A DNA stretch of 15,158 nucleotides, from contig DXHG01000061.1 in the NCBI GenBank assembly GCA_019113455.1, positions 1 to 15,158 of the forward strand, read 5' to 3'. The notes beneath the pieces were generated by a model. The model made no database searches. It was not told the DNA's origin and saw only the letters and a program-made list of their open reading frames with translations. Below are positions 6,498 to 14,101 of the stretch, piece by piece (the first letter of the stretch is position 1; every line of letters starts with the position of its first letter). This DNA is from Candidatus Treponema faecavium. GTDB taxonomy: Bacteria > Spirochaetota > Spirochaetia > Treponematales > Treponemataceae. The position numbers and the translations under genes are program-made.

Positions 6498-8537
6498 CTA
6501 GGTGGCGGCGTTCTGCGCCTTCTTTTTTTCCACCGCGTCGCGCAGGCTTTTTGCAAAGACTTTGTTCTGATCGCTCCGCACCGGCACCGAGAACAGCGGA
6601 TCTCCGTCTTCCGGAGAAATGCGGTACGGATATTTGCCCGCACACTGATAGGCGGGGCTCATCTGATCGTTTATCCACCAGTTAAGCACGGCGGCAACGC
6701 CGAGCGTGTATTTGAGCAGCGACGCGTTGCTTGCCTGCGTGTTTTTGCGTTTTGCACCGAGCAGCGCATCGAGCCTGTTTGACACCACATTCGGAATGCC
6801 GAAGCGGTACGGCTGCCAGATGTCTGGCACGCCCGAGACAAAGCCGCGCACGCGGCTTTCCTTTATACTCTGCGATACGATGTCAATGAGCACGTCGTGT
6901 ATAAACTCCGTACGCAGGCACAGCGGACGGTACGTACTGTCGTTTGCGGGTTTTTCAAGCAGTATCTGCGTAAACTCAAAATGCGGCAGAAAATAATACT
7001 TTGTCTGCCATAAAATATCGGTCAAAAGCTTTTTGCCGAACTGTCCTTTCGCAAATTCTTTCTGAGAGTACACCGCGTTAACGTATTCCCTGAGCTTTAC
7101 CGCGTAGCGCTTATCGAATAAATCCTGTCGGTACACGCTCAACGTGTTAAGCGCATCGGTAAAATTATCTTTTGCGTTCTGCAGCTGCGGGTTTGCTTCT
7201 GCGTCAAACTTGATATTCCGGCAGCCCTGAAACAAGTCTTCCAGTATGCGCAGAAGCACTACCATAACCTGCAGCGGATTGTCATTTGCGAGCAGGTTAA
7301 AGCCTTCGTCAAACTCATAGAGCGGCTGAAAATACGGGTACATATCAGGCATTTCCTGCAGACGCAGCCAGCCTGCGTCAGGGAACAGCCGGTCAAGCAG
7401 CACGAGTCCGAGCTTTATGACATACTGCTTTGAAAGCTCCGTCCCTGATTCTTTTTCAGGCTCGGCGGCCGCTTCGGCGTCGGCTGCGGGTTCCGCATCT
7501 CTCTGCGCTTCAGGCTCACGTATATTTTCGGGGTCCGGTTCAGCCTGCTGCTTTTCAGGCAGCAGCAGATCGTATTTGGTTAAGTCAAGGAACGGCAGTA
7601 TTTTACTGATGCGTTCGGTAAAGAACTCCGGATACGGCGTATAGGCGTTTGTACACATGCGCATAAGCAGCGGATACATGCCCTTATGCACTGTTTTTGT
7701 TACGTATTTGAACTGGGCAAAGATGTTTTCCGCGAGCGTCTGCACCCGTTCCATCTTTACACTGCCGTACGCACTCATTTCTGCAGCGATGCTTTTTAAG
7801 AACTCTCCCGCGCGTGTTTCTCCGAGAAACGACAGCGGCAGCACACAGCGGTACACGCCGCGCGTAACCGGCATGAGCATTGCCACTGTTACTTCCTGCG
7901 GGCGGCGGCTCACCATGTCGTAGAGGTTTGACAGCTCCTGCACCGGCATCGTTTCTATTATCTGGCAGAAACGATACTGCATTTCTTTTGCGGTAAGCAC
8001 TTTCTGACGGTACGTATCAGGCGCGCAGTTAAGCAGCGCGGACATGTCGGCACACAGCGACTGAATATAGGAAATATAGGTTTTAAGCGTTACGGAGACA
8101 AAACCCGGCAGCACCTTGTCGGAGTGGGAGAGCATCATGATAAAGTTGAATATGCCGTAATTGGGCTTAATGCGGTACTCAAGCGACATCATGAGGCGGT
8201 CGGTCTGCTGGCGATCTTTGGGAGAAAACTCAGGCAGCGCACCTAAGGTGCGCGGGTACGGCGCTGATGTTTCTGACGCGGATGAGACAACAAAGCTGTT
8301 TGCCGCCGAGCCGTCTTTGGCGCGGTCCTGCGAGGCGATATTGCGCGCGTAGCCGGTGTGCTTTTTGGGCATCGCTGACATATCGATCGGCGCAGACTTT
8401 TCGTAGCCGATTTCGCCGCCGAGCACTTTTGTCATTTTTTCTGCTTCTTCCCGGTTGATATTGCCGATATTGCGGCGCGTCTTTTCCAGTTCCCCGGGTT
8501 CGTATATCGCTTTCGGTCTTTTTTCTCCAGATTCCAT
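6498..8537 (-). CDS. Conserved-looking hypothetical protein, 679 residues
   Basis: I do not recognise this protein. It has no signal peptide and no clear membrane segment, so it is probably cytoplasmic. A charged N-terminal 90 residues (MESGEKRPKAIYEPGELEKT) leads to a mostly helical region with PNYGIFNFIMMLSHSDKV. An acidic Ala/Pro/Glu-rich linker lies at about residues 328-368, and a second helical region (about 370-679) holds LGVAAVLNWWIND near its end. The two-lobed layout with an acidic linker may be a scaffold, but that is only a guess. The frame is open 54 codons further upstream; that extension overlaps the preceding gene, and the ATG at 8537 has AGGAG 11 bases before it. It follows the DUF2804-like gene by 34 bp and is likely co-transcribed with it. 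Confidence 0.8.
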   Translation of the reverse strand: MESGEKRPKAIYEPGELEKTRRNIGNINREEAEKMTKVLGGEIGYEKSAPIDMSAMPKKHTGYARNIASQDRAKDGSAANSFVVSSASETSAPYPRTLGALPEFSPKDRQQTDRLMMSLEYRIKPNYGIFNFIMMLSHSDKVLPGFVSVTLKTYISYIQSLCADMSALLNCAPDTYRQKVLTAKEMQYRFCQIIETMPVQELSNLYDMVSRRPQEVTVAMLMPVTRGVYRCVLPLSFLGETRAGEFLKSIAAEMSAYGSVKMERVQTLAENIFAQFKYVTKTVHKGMYPLLMRMCTNAYTPYPEFFTERISKILPFLDLTKYDLLLPEKQQAEPDPENIREPEAQRDAEPAADAEAAAEPEKESGTELSKQYVIKLGLVLLDRLFPDAGWLRLQEMPDMYPYFQPLYEFDEGFNLLANDNPLQVMVVLLRILEDLFQGCRNIKFDAEANPQLQNAKDNFTDALNTLSVYRQDLFDKRYAVKLREYVNAVYSQKEFAKGQFGKKLLTDILWQTKYYFLPHFEFTQILLEKPANDSTYRPLCLRTEFIHDVLIDIVSQSIKESRVRGFVSGVPDIWQPYRFGIPNVVSNRLDALLGAKRKNTQASNASLLKYTLGVAAVLNWWINDQMSPAYQCAGKYPYRISPEDGDPLFSVPVRSDQNKVFAKSLRDAVEKKKAQNAAT

Positions 8538-8571
8538 GCTGTATAACTCTCCTGTTACATGAGGCTTGCGC

Positions 8572-9639
8572 TTATAACCGCAGGTTTTGTTTTTTTGCCA
8601 TGCCGGGAAAACCTTTAAGCACAATGCGTTCTCCTGCGGCGGTAAGCAGCACTCCTTCAAATTTTCCGTATACCAGATGATCCACAGCGCGCAGTACAAA
8701 GATGCTGAGTCTATGTATATTATCGGATATGGGCGTGAAAGTTAAATCGATCATGCTTTCCGTGTCCTGTATAATCCATTTGCCCGTAACGCCGTAGGGC
8801 CTCGTGATGCGTACGGGCGGCAGCGGCGTCATCACGCCGTCTGTAAAAAGCACATTTTCATTGTAGGTATCGGGGTCAACGGCTTCAAGCGATGTTTCCA
8901 CGATGCAGAATGACACGCTGTGTCCTCCGCTGTTTCCGCAGGCGAACACCATATCGGTGTGCGTACGCAGTTTGCAGTACGCGCGGCTCATGAGGAACAT
9001 CATGCTGCCGTCAAGCTCCGCCGTGTCCTGCTCCCGCGAGACCGCCGCGGTGCGTGAGATATGTCCCTGCACCGGCGCGGTAAAGCGGTAGACGCCGCGG
9101 CAGCGGCGCATTACCGGCGCAGGATAGACTCCAGACATCTCGCAGAACGAGGCGGCTGACAGATCTGCGGCAAGCGCTCCCGACAGCGACGGGCGTACGG
9201 AATCTCCGCGCACGTCAAATGTAAATACGGCTTCTCCGCGGCTGCGGTTCCAGCTTACTCTGAAATGGCGCATATGCTGCGAAGCAGCACATAAGCCGTG
9301 CGCGGTCAGGTGCGGAATAAGGCGCTTTTTGGGGCCTGAGACACAGCGGTAGGCGTATTTCTTTGCGTCCGCGGTATGCCACAGCGAGAGCTCCGCGTAG
9401 CCGAATAGTTTAGCGTCAAGAAAATCGATATTGCCGATATAGCCGTCCGTACAGAAAAAAAACGAAAGCCTGCTGCGTATGCGCGTGTTTGTGATAAATT
9501 CCGGCATCGGCAGAACGCCGAACGGACGGCGTACATTGCGTATATCGAGCCGCTCAGGCGCTCCGCCGAATGTTCCAAAGACCGGCCGTCCGTTTTCGAC
9601 GAGTTTTTTTGGAGGGGCGCAAACTAATCTTGAATACAC
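8572..9639 (-). CDS. DUF2804-like protein
   Basis: This 355-residue protein has a layout I associate with the DUF2804 family: an early VENGRP segment, a beta-rich body with TDGYIGNIDFLD, and a closing block WIIQDTESMIDLTFTPISD, then VYGKFEGVLLTAAGE and LKGFPGMAK. The family has no firmly established biochemical role; lipocalin- or hydrolase-like folds have been suggested. Where typical members carry a Trp/Gly-rich DWGRG-type motif, this one reads ELDGSMMFLMSRAYCK, so it looks divergent. There is no signal peptide. It starts at GTG (9639), chosen because GAGG lies six bases upstream and a strong promoter sits just beyond. It is the first gene of a probable two-gene operon. Confidence 0.72.
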   Translation of the reverse strand: MYSRLVCAPPKKLVENGRPVFGTFGGAPERLDIRNVRRPFGVLPMPEFITNTRIRSRLSFFFCTDGYIGNIDFLDAKLFGYAELSLWHTADAKKYAYRCVSGPKKRLIPHLTAHGLCAASQHMRHFRVSWNRSRGEAVFTFDVRGDSVRPSLSGALAADLSAASFCEMSGVYPAPVMRRCRGVYRFTAPVQGHISRTAAVSREQDTAELDGSMMFLMSRAYCKLRTHTDMVFACGNSGGHSVSFCIVETSLEAVDPDTYNENVLFTDGVMTPLPPVRITRPYGVTGKWIIQDTESMIDLTFTPISDNIHRLSIFVLRAVDHLVYGKFEGVLLTAAGERIVLKGFPGMAKKQNLRL

Positions 9640-9656
9640 ACGTAACCTCTGTGTGT

Positions 9657-9686
9657 ATTATACTTTATATTTTTTCAGATTTTCAA
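9657..9686 (-). promoter_or_regulatory. Strong sigma-70-type promoter of the DUF2804-like operon
   Basis: On the minus strand TTGAAA (9681-9686) and TATAAT (9657-9662) are 18 bp apart. The start would be near 9650, about 10 bases before the GTG, leaving a very short leader that still includes the AGAGG site. The -35 element sits at the edge of repeat copy D. Confidence 0.7.
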
Positions 9687-9690
9687 CAGC

Positions 9691-9804
9691 TGGGCGCGGA
9701 CTTGTTTTCTTTCTTATTCTCTGTAATTTGTTTTGGAGAGAAAACCTGCACGCACGCAGCAGCTTCGCAAAACGGTCTGCTGCACAGACGTGATTTCTGC
9801 CGCA
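9691..9804 (+). repeat. Dispersed repeat, copy D
   Basis: The copy lacks the first hairpin and starts near GCGCGGACTTG. Bases 9709-9736 are identical to 1521-1548 of copy A. Bases 9763-9804 match the reverse complement of 10254-10295 in copy E at roughly four of five positions. A 7-bp stem, GCAGCAG/CTGCTGC, lies at 9756-9783. Short frames translated across it give no recognisable protein. Confidence 0.7.
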
Positions 9805-9840
9805 CACCTTCGGTCTGCTTCTGCTTACTGCACAGTAATC

Positions 9841-9873
9841 GTACCTCCCGCTCCTGCAGCACTGGGGAGGTAC
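9841..9873. repeat. Perfect 9-bp hairpin
   Basis: GTACCTCCC (9841-9849) pairs with GGGAGGTAC (9865-9873) around a loop that contains CTGCAG. It lies between repeat copy D and the palindrome array. It has no T-run and no assigned role. Confidence 0.6.
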
Positions 9874-9928
9874 AGCAGCAGGCCTGAGATGCTGCGCTCT
9901 CATTTGGCATAAACATACTGCACAGGAA

Positions 9929-10187
9929 CTTGCCGCACAGCGCCAGGACATTTCCCGATGGCAAAATTTACATTTGCCGGTGGCAAATAAAAATTTTGCC
10001 GATGGCAAAATTTTATTTTGTCATGTATCCGGTAAGAAATTTGCCGTCGGCCAGCGAGACACTTGCAATCGGCAAAATTTTACTTTGCCGGCGGCAAACA
10101 AAAAATTTGCAATCGGCAAGTGCGCCGCTGGCCATCGGCAAAATTCATGTCTGATAAATGGCAAATATAAAATGAGCCATCGGCAAA
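9929..10187. repeat. Phased palindromic repeat array, copy 2
   Basis: Twelve full or half copies of a TTTGCC-NNN-GGCAAA palindrome have centres at 9936, 9958, 9980, 10002, 10024, 10047, 10069, 10091, 10113, 10135, 10158 and 10180. Every step is 22 bp except two of 23 bp, and these two sit symmetrically about 10091. Full palindromes are at 9973-9987, 9995-10009 and 10084-10098; 10024, 10158 and 9936 are half-sites in perfect register. The nine sites from 10002 to 10180 form one large imperfect inverted repeat centred on 10091. A 22-bp step is about two helical turns, so all sites face the same side of the DNA. Open frames across it are by-products of the repeat. Confidence 0.9.
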
Positions 10188-10215
10188 TTTTTATTTTTTA
10201 CACGGGAAACCTCGA

Positions 10216-10420
10216 GGCTGCACTCATGCCAGTTTAGGGCATACGCCGTAAACTGCGGCAGGATAGCATTTGCGCAGCAGACAGTTTTGCGAAAGCAAAA
10301 CTGTGAGTGCAGGCAATAGCTTGCGCCAGGTGCCTCTCCCGTCCCAGAAAAACACATTACAGAGAAAAAACGCCGTGCGTGCAGCGCAGAAACCACCCCG
10401 CAGTGAACTGCAAAGAAAAA
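10216..10420 (-). repeat. Dispersed repeat, copy E (inverted)
   Basis: On the minus strand the order is TTTTTCTTTGCAG, the hairpin GCAGT-TC-ACTGC (10400-10411), CTGCGGGG, a TGCG/CGCA stem, a T-run, CTCTGTAAT (10356-10364), then a block (10254-10295) homologous to copy D. It ends in a block (10216-10239) homologous to 1766-1789. The fifth stem pair is T-A here, differing from copies A, B and C with pairing kept. A short hairpin CAGTTTA/TAAACTG lies at 10230-10255. Copy E faces copy D across the palindrome array. Confidence 0.7.
10281..10304. repeat. 10-bp hairpin with GAAA tetraloop
   Basis: ACAGTTTTGC and GCAAAACTGT form a perfect 10-bp stem closed by GAAA, a stable GNRA tetraloop if transcribed on the plus strand. 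No T-run follows. The equivalent place in copy D keeps only one arm (TTCGCAAAAC), so the hairpin is specific to copy E. Confidence 0.6.
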
Positions 10421-10478
10421 CCTATCCGGCACACACCGGATACAGACTTGAAACACAAAAACGTTTATTGTAATCTAC

Positions 10479-10484
10479 TATAAT
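10479..10484 (+). promoter_or_regulatory. Predicted -10 element of the phosphofructokinase gene
   Basis: A perfect TATAAT lies 58 bases before the ATG at 10542. No good -35 element is at the normal distance; TTGAAA at 10448-10453 is 25 bp away, too far for standard spacing. An activator or weak -35 use is possible. Confidence 0.4.
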
Positions 10485-10541
10485 ATAGGCATGACTGCGT
10501 TATGCCGCTGTATTCTATTCGTTTTCCGGAGGTGCATATAC

Positions 10542-11888
10542 ATGACTGGTCGTTTTGATTTTTCCATTGAAGAGCTGGGGCCCTGCAAGGTGCTTTCTCC
10601 CATTCATCTGTCGACGGAGCGGGATGATTACCGTGCGAATTATGTGCGAAACGATGAATATATCCGCTATGACGTGGATGTGTCGTCCGAGGCGCCTGCA
10701 CCGGAACAAACGGATCGCCTCAATTTAATGGAAAAGGCGGGGCCGCGTGAATATATCTATTTTAACCCCAAACACGTCAACGCGGGTATCTGCACGTGCG
10801 GCGGGCTGTGTCCCGGACTCAACGATGTTATCCGCGCTATCGTACGCTGTCTGTATAACCGCTACGGCGTGCGCCGCATCCGCGGCATACGGTTCGGGTT
10901 CAAGGGCTTTTTTGCCGAACAGGGCTTTGACACAATCGATTTGACGCCCGACAATGTGGACGATATTCACAAGACGGGCGGTTCGTTTTTGGGAACGAGC
11001 CGCGGCGGCGGCGACCGCGTCATTGAGATAGCCGATGCCATCGAGGCGCTGAACATGAATATGCTCTTTATTATCGGCGGCGACGGCACACAGCGCGGCG
11101 CGCTTGAGGTTGCAGAAGAGATAGAGCGGCGCGGCTTAAAGATTGCCGTTGTCGGCATACCAAAGACGGTTGACAACGATTTAATTTTCATTCAGAAGTC
11201 GTTCGGGTTTGACACAGCGGTGCAGAAAGCAACGGAAGCGGTGTCCGCCGCGCACATGGAAGCTCATTCGCACATTAACGGCATAGGCCTTATAAAGCTC
11301 ATGGGCCGCGAGTCGGGCTTTATCGCGACGTCGACAGCGCTCGCGAGCCACGAGGCAAATTTCTGTCTGATTCCCGAGGTTCCGTTCGATCTTGAAGGAG
11401 AAAACGGCTTTCTGCATTATCTGGAAGACCGCGTGAGAAAAAGACATCATGCGGTCGTTATCGTTGCCGAGGGCGCCGGGCAGAATCATCTTGCGTCGAC
11501 AAACGAACACGACGATTCAGGCAATATCAAGCTTGGCGACATCGGCACGTTTTTGCGCGACCGCATCAATGCGTATTTTAAGGAAAAGAAGATACACATC
11601 AACCTGAAATATATCGATCCCAGCTACCAGATTCGTTCCGCGCAGACAATCGCGACCGATTCCGTGTACTGCGAACGGCTGGGCAACAACGCCGTTCACG
11701 CCGCAATGGCGGGAAAGACAAAGCTCGTTATCGGTCTTGTGCATGAAAAGTATGTGCATCTGCCGATAAAGCTCGTAACCGCGCGGCGCAACAAGGTGAA
11801 TCCCGAAGGTTCGCTGTGGCGCGACGCGCTTGACGCGACCGGCCAGCCGATTCTGATGCAGAACGAAGCGGCGCGTTCAGCGACATAA
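10542..11888 (+). CDS. pfkA: Phosphofructokinase, ATP-type active site
   Basis: This 448-residue PfkA-family enzyme phosphorylates fructose 6-phosphate to the 1,6-bisphosphate in glycolysis. Motifs in order are GGLCPGLND (87-95), GGDGTQRG (179-186), PKTVDND (207-213, catalytic base D211) and MGRESG (254-259, sugar binding). Family knowledge: glycine after GGD, as here (G182), goes with ATP use, whereas aspartate blocks ATP in the PPi-dependent enzymes. Lysine at 208 is usually seen in PPi enzymes, but also in the ATP-using trypanosomatid type, which this resembles, including an N-terminal extension of about 80 residues. Databases often label such spirochaete proteins as PPi-dependent; the residues favour ATP. 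GGAGG nine bases upstream fixes the start at 10542. It is a single-gene unit ending in a strong terminator. Confidence 0.93.
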   Translation: MTGRFDFSIEELGPCKVLSPIHLSTERDDYRANYVRNDEYIRYDVDVSSEAPAPEQTDRLNLMEKAGPREYIYFNPKHVNAGICTCGGLCPGLNDVIRAIVRCLYNRYGVRRIRGIRFGFKGFFAEQGFDTIDLTPDNVDDIHKTGGSFLGTSRGGGDRVIEIADAIEALNMNMLFIIGGDGTQRGALEVAEEIERRGLKIAVVGIPKTVDNDLIFIQKSFGFDTAVQKATEAVSAAHMEAHSHINGIGLIKLMGRESGFIATSTALASHEANFCLIPEVPFDLEGENGFLHYLEDRVRKRHHAVVIVAEGAGQNHLASTNEHDDSGNIKLGDIGTFLRDRINAYFKEKKIHINLKYIDPSYQIRSAQTIATDSVYCERLGNNAVHAAMAGKTKLVIGLVHEKYVHLPIKLVTARRNKVNPEGSLWRDALDATGQPILMQNEAARSAT

Positions 11889-11891
11889 CAA

Positions 11892-11940
11892 AAACACGGG
11901 CTCAAAACCTTCACCGGTTTTTGAGCCCGTGTTTGTTTTT
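11892..11940. terminator. Strong bidirectional terminator
   Basis: AAACACGGGCTCAAAACC pairs with its complement at 11916-11934 with one bulged T, making an 18-bp stem around a short loop. T-rich tails lie on both sides: GTTTTT on the plus strand and TTTTTGTT on the minus strand. It lies between the stop codons of the phosphofructokinase and the lytic transglycosylase genes and would serve both. Confidence 0.9.
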
Positions 11941-11957
11941 AGCGAGTGTGCTGTATT

Positions 11958-14090
11958 TCAGCGCAGCATTGCGGCAAGCGTGTCCTGCGATGATACGTTG
12001 TCGTAGAGCAGCGCGTACATCACCGCCGCTGAAACGGTTTTCTGCACATAGCCGCGTGTCTCAAGGAACGGTATTGTTTCCACCATGAGGTCAACCGGCA
12101 GATCTGCCGCGTCAGCCTGCCAGCGGCGTACGCGCGTAATGCCTGCATTATACGCGCACAGGCCAAGCACGGGAGAGCCGTCAAGGCGGCTGATCATTTC
12201 TTCCAGATAAAACGTACCAAACAGCAGATTTGTTTCAGGATCCTGCAATGAATATTCCGCGATGCCGAGTTTATTCGCAATATCCTGCGCGGTCGGCGTC
12301 ATGAGCTGGGTAAGCCCTTCCGCGCCGGCGTACGATATGATGTGCGGATCAAAGAAACTTTCGCTGCGCACAAGCGCGTACATATACGACGGCGGCAGGC
12401 CGAACCGATCGCACAGCGGCACAATGTATTCCGAAAAGTTGCGCGGGTAGAGTTCAACAAGCAGCGCTTCCGACAGCGGCTTTTCCGGATGGCTTGCCAC
12501 ATACGAAATAATGCGGAGCGCGTTGCTGCGCGACAGGCTGTCTTCAGCGTACAGGTCGCGCAGCGTGTGCGCGAGACGCAGCGCGGTGTCCATCGATATC
12601 TGACTGCGGAAGTGCTGCCACGCGGTGTAGATGTGGCCGTACAGCTCAAAGTCGCACAACCCCGTAAGGAGCTTTTCTGCATCGGCGTTTATCTGAAAAT
12701 CAGTATCAAGGGGAATATCGAGCACAATGCGGCATATTTCTCTGTCGGCAAGGCCGAGCTTGCTGCCGGCGGCGATGCTGTAGTATAAGTTGCCGCCCGG
12801 AATACAGGCGTCCGTATATGCCGCTTTTACCGCGGCTGGTATATCCTCGCTGCCGCCCTGCGGTATGTATAAGCCTTCTTCAAGAACACGGCCCGTTATA
12901 TAGGCGTATTTGGACACAGTCTGTGCGTCAGCATACACCGTACCGCCGCGGATAAGCATATAGGTGTGATAAAACGACTGCCAGTCGCGTTTTGCCGCCA
13001 GTGAAAGCGAAAGCGTGTCGAAAAAATCGGTAAAATAGTACGGGTCGTGTATCGCTGTTCCATACTGCTCAAGCGCGGCAACTGTTTCTTCCGCTCCTGC
13101 CTTGAGCAGCACCGACAAATAATACCAGAGCGCGTTGTCAGCGTTTTCAGGCTCAGGCGCGCATATGAGCGCCTGCTCAAACCGATCCGCCGCAAGCCAG
13201 ATGTTTTTTGAGCCGCTGCGGTCGTAGAGCCTGCCGGCATAAAAGCGCAGGTAGAACAGCTGTTCGTCTGTTTTCGCAAGTGCGTCGGCCTTATCAAAAG
13301 CGAGCGCGTTTTTTACGTAGTCTGTGCTGCCGTACAGCAGTATTTTGCCTGCATCTGACAGCAGCTGAACGGGCAGCTGTACGAGCGCGTCTTCCATTTT
13401 ACCGAACGAAGCGGTTATGCGGCGCAGCGAATTGTACGCTTTGTGGTACTCTCTGAGGTACAGTTCAGTGCGCATATCCATAAGTACAGACAGCCGGTTC
13501 AGCACAACGATGTTGTTTTCCGGATCTGTTTTGTCTGAGAGCGGCAGTTTTTGGAATTCAGTGTAAAACTGCAGGTGCTGTTCGCTGTAACTGCGCGTAG
13601 AAAACCAGCGCAGCGCTTCTTCATAAAAAGCGGGCTCCTGCAGCTGCGCGAGCGCGAGCAGCCGGTATTTTACAAGTTCATCGGGGAGCACGGCTGCCGT
13701 TTGTTCCGTTAAATCTATGATGCGTTCATATTCCGCTGCATCATAGTAGAGCCGCGTAAGCACGCTGAGTGCGTCTATGTCATGCCATGTGTCCTGGTAT
13801 TTTTCTGCGAGTACAAGCTGTTCCTCCGCGGGAACGAGGCGCAGCAGCTGCTGCATGCACAGTCTGCTGAAAAAAAGAGACGACTCAACCGTTCCCGTTT
13901 TGAACAGTTCCAGCGCGTCTTCCTGTTCTCCGTCGCGCAGAGCTGTCAGTCCCTTGAAATAATATGCGTCGCTGCCGTATTTTATCTCCTGTGCTTCATC
14001 TGAGGAAACGCCGCATGAACTGAATATGAACAGCAGCGCCGCGCACGCAGCTGACATACAATGTGCCGCCGCTTTATACCATTTCATCAC
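11958..14090 (-). CDS. Lytic transglycosylase lipoprotein (Slt-type)
   Basis: This 710-residue protein should cut peptidoglycan between MurNAc and GlcNAc in the periplasm. The N-terminus is a lipoprotein signal with FIFSSC, so C26 would carry the lipid. Residues about 30-550 are helical, TPR-like repeats resembling the superhelical ring of Slt70. The catalytic SLT domain is at about 560-690: E577 in LVRSESFFDP is the catalytic acid, followed by SYAGAEGLTQLMTPTAQ, a GTFYLEEM segment and LCAYNAGITRVRRW. The start is GTG at 14090 or the ATG three bases later; no strong ribosome site is seen, so translation may be coupled to the LysM gene ending 11 bases upstream. The pairing with a LysM protein fits a shared role in cell-wall remodelling. 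Confidence 0.92.
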   Translation of the reverse strand: MMKWYKAAAHCMSAACAALLFIFSSCGVSSDEAQEIKYGSDAYYFKGLTALRDGEQEDALELFKTGTVESSLFFSRLCMQQLLRLVPAEEQLVLAEKYQDTWHDIDALSVLTRLYYDAAEYERIIDLTEQTAAVLPDELVKYRLLALAQLQEPAFYEEALRWFSTRSYSEQHLQFYTEFQKLPLSDKTDPENNIVVLNRLSVLMDMRTELYLREYHKAYNSLRRITASFGKMEDALVQLPVQLLSDAGKILLYGSTDYVKNALAFDKADALAKTDEQLFYLRFYAGRLYDRSGSKNIWLAADRFEQALICAPEPENADNALWYYLSVLLKAGAEETVAALEQYGTAIHDPYYFTDFFDTLSLSLAAKRDWQSFYHTYMLIRGGTVYADAQTVSKYAYITGRVLEEGLYIPQGGSEDIPAAVKAAYTDACIPGGNLYYSIAAGSKLGLADREICRIVLDIPLDTDFQINADAEKLLTGLCDFELYGHIYTAWQHFRSQISMDTALRLAHTLRDLYAEDSLSRSNALRIISYVASHPEKPLSEALLVELYPRNFSEYIVPLCDRFGLPPSYMYALVRSESFFDPHIISYAGAEGLTQLMTPTAQDIANKLGIAEYSLQDPETNLLFGTFYLEEMISRLDGSPVLGLCAYNAGITRVRRWQADAADLPVDLMVETIPFLETRGYVQKTVSAAVMYALLYDNVSSQDTLAAMLR

Positions 14091-14101
14091 AAAACGGGCG
14101 C

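Noticed and set aside
8538..8699. 54-residue upstream extension of the 679-residue protein
   Set aside because: It would overlap the end of the DUF2804-like gene by over 120 bases; the ATG at 8537 is preceded by AGGAG and leaves normal operon spacing.
9929..10187. CRISPR array
   Set aside because: Repeats are 15-base palindromes with 7-base AT-rich gaps that are themselves shared between copies. There are no unique spacers of 30-40 bases and no cas genes.
9930..10237. Two overlapping frames (74 and 87 codons) with FADGK / LPMAK / CRWQI-like peptide repeats
   Set aside because: The peptides are the three frame translations of the 22-bp palindrome array. The period is not a multiple of three and the array is mirror-symmetric, which suits DNA function rather than protein.
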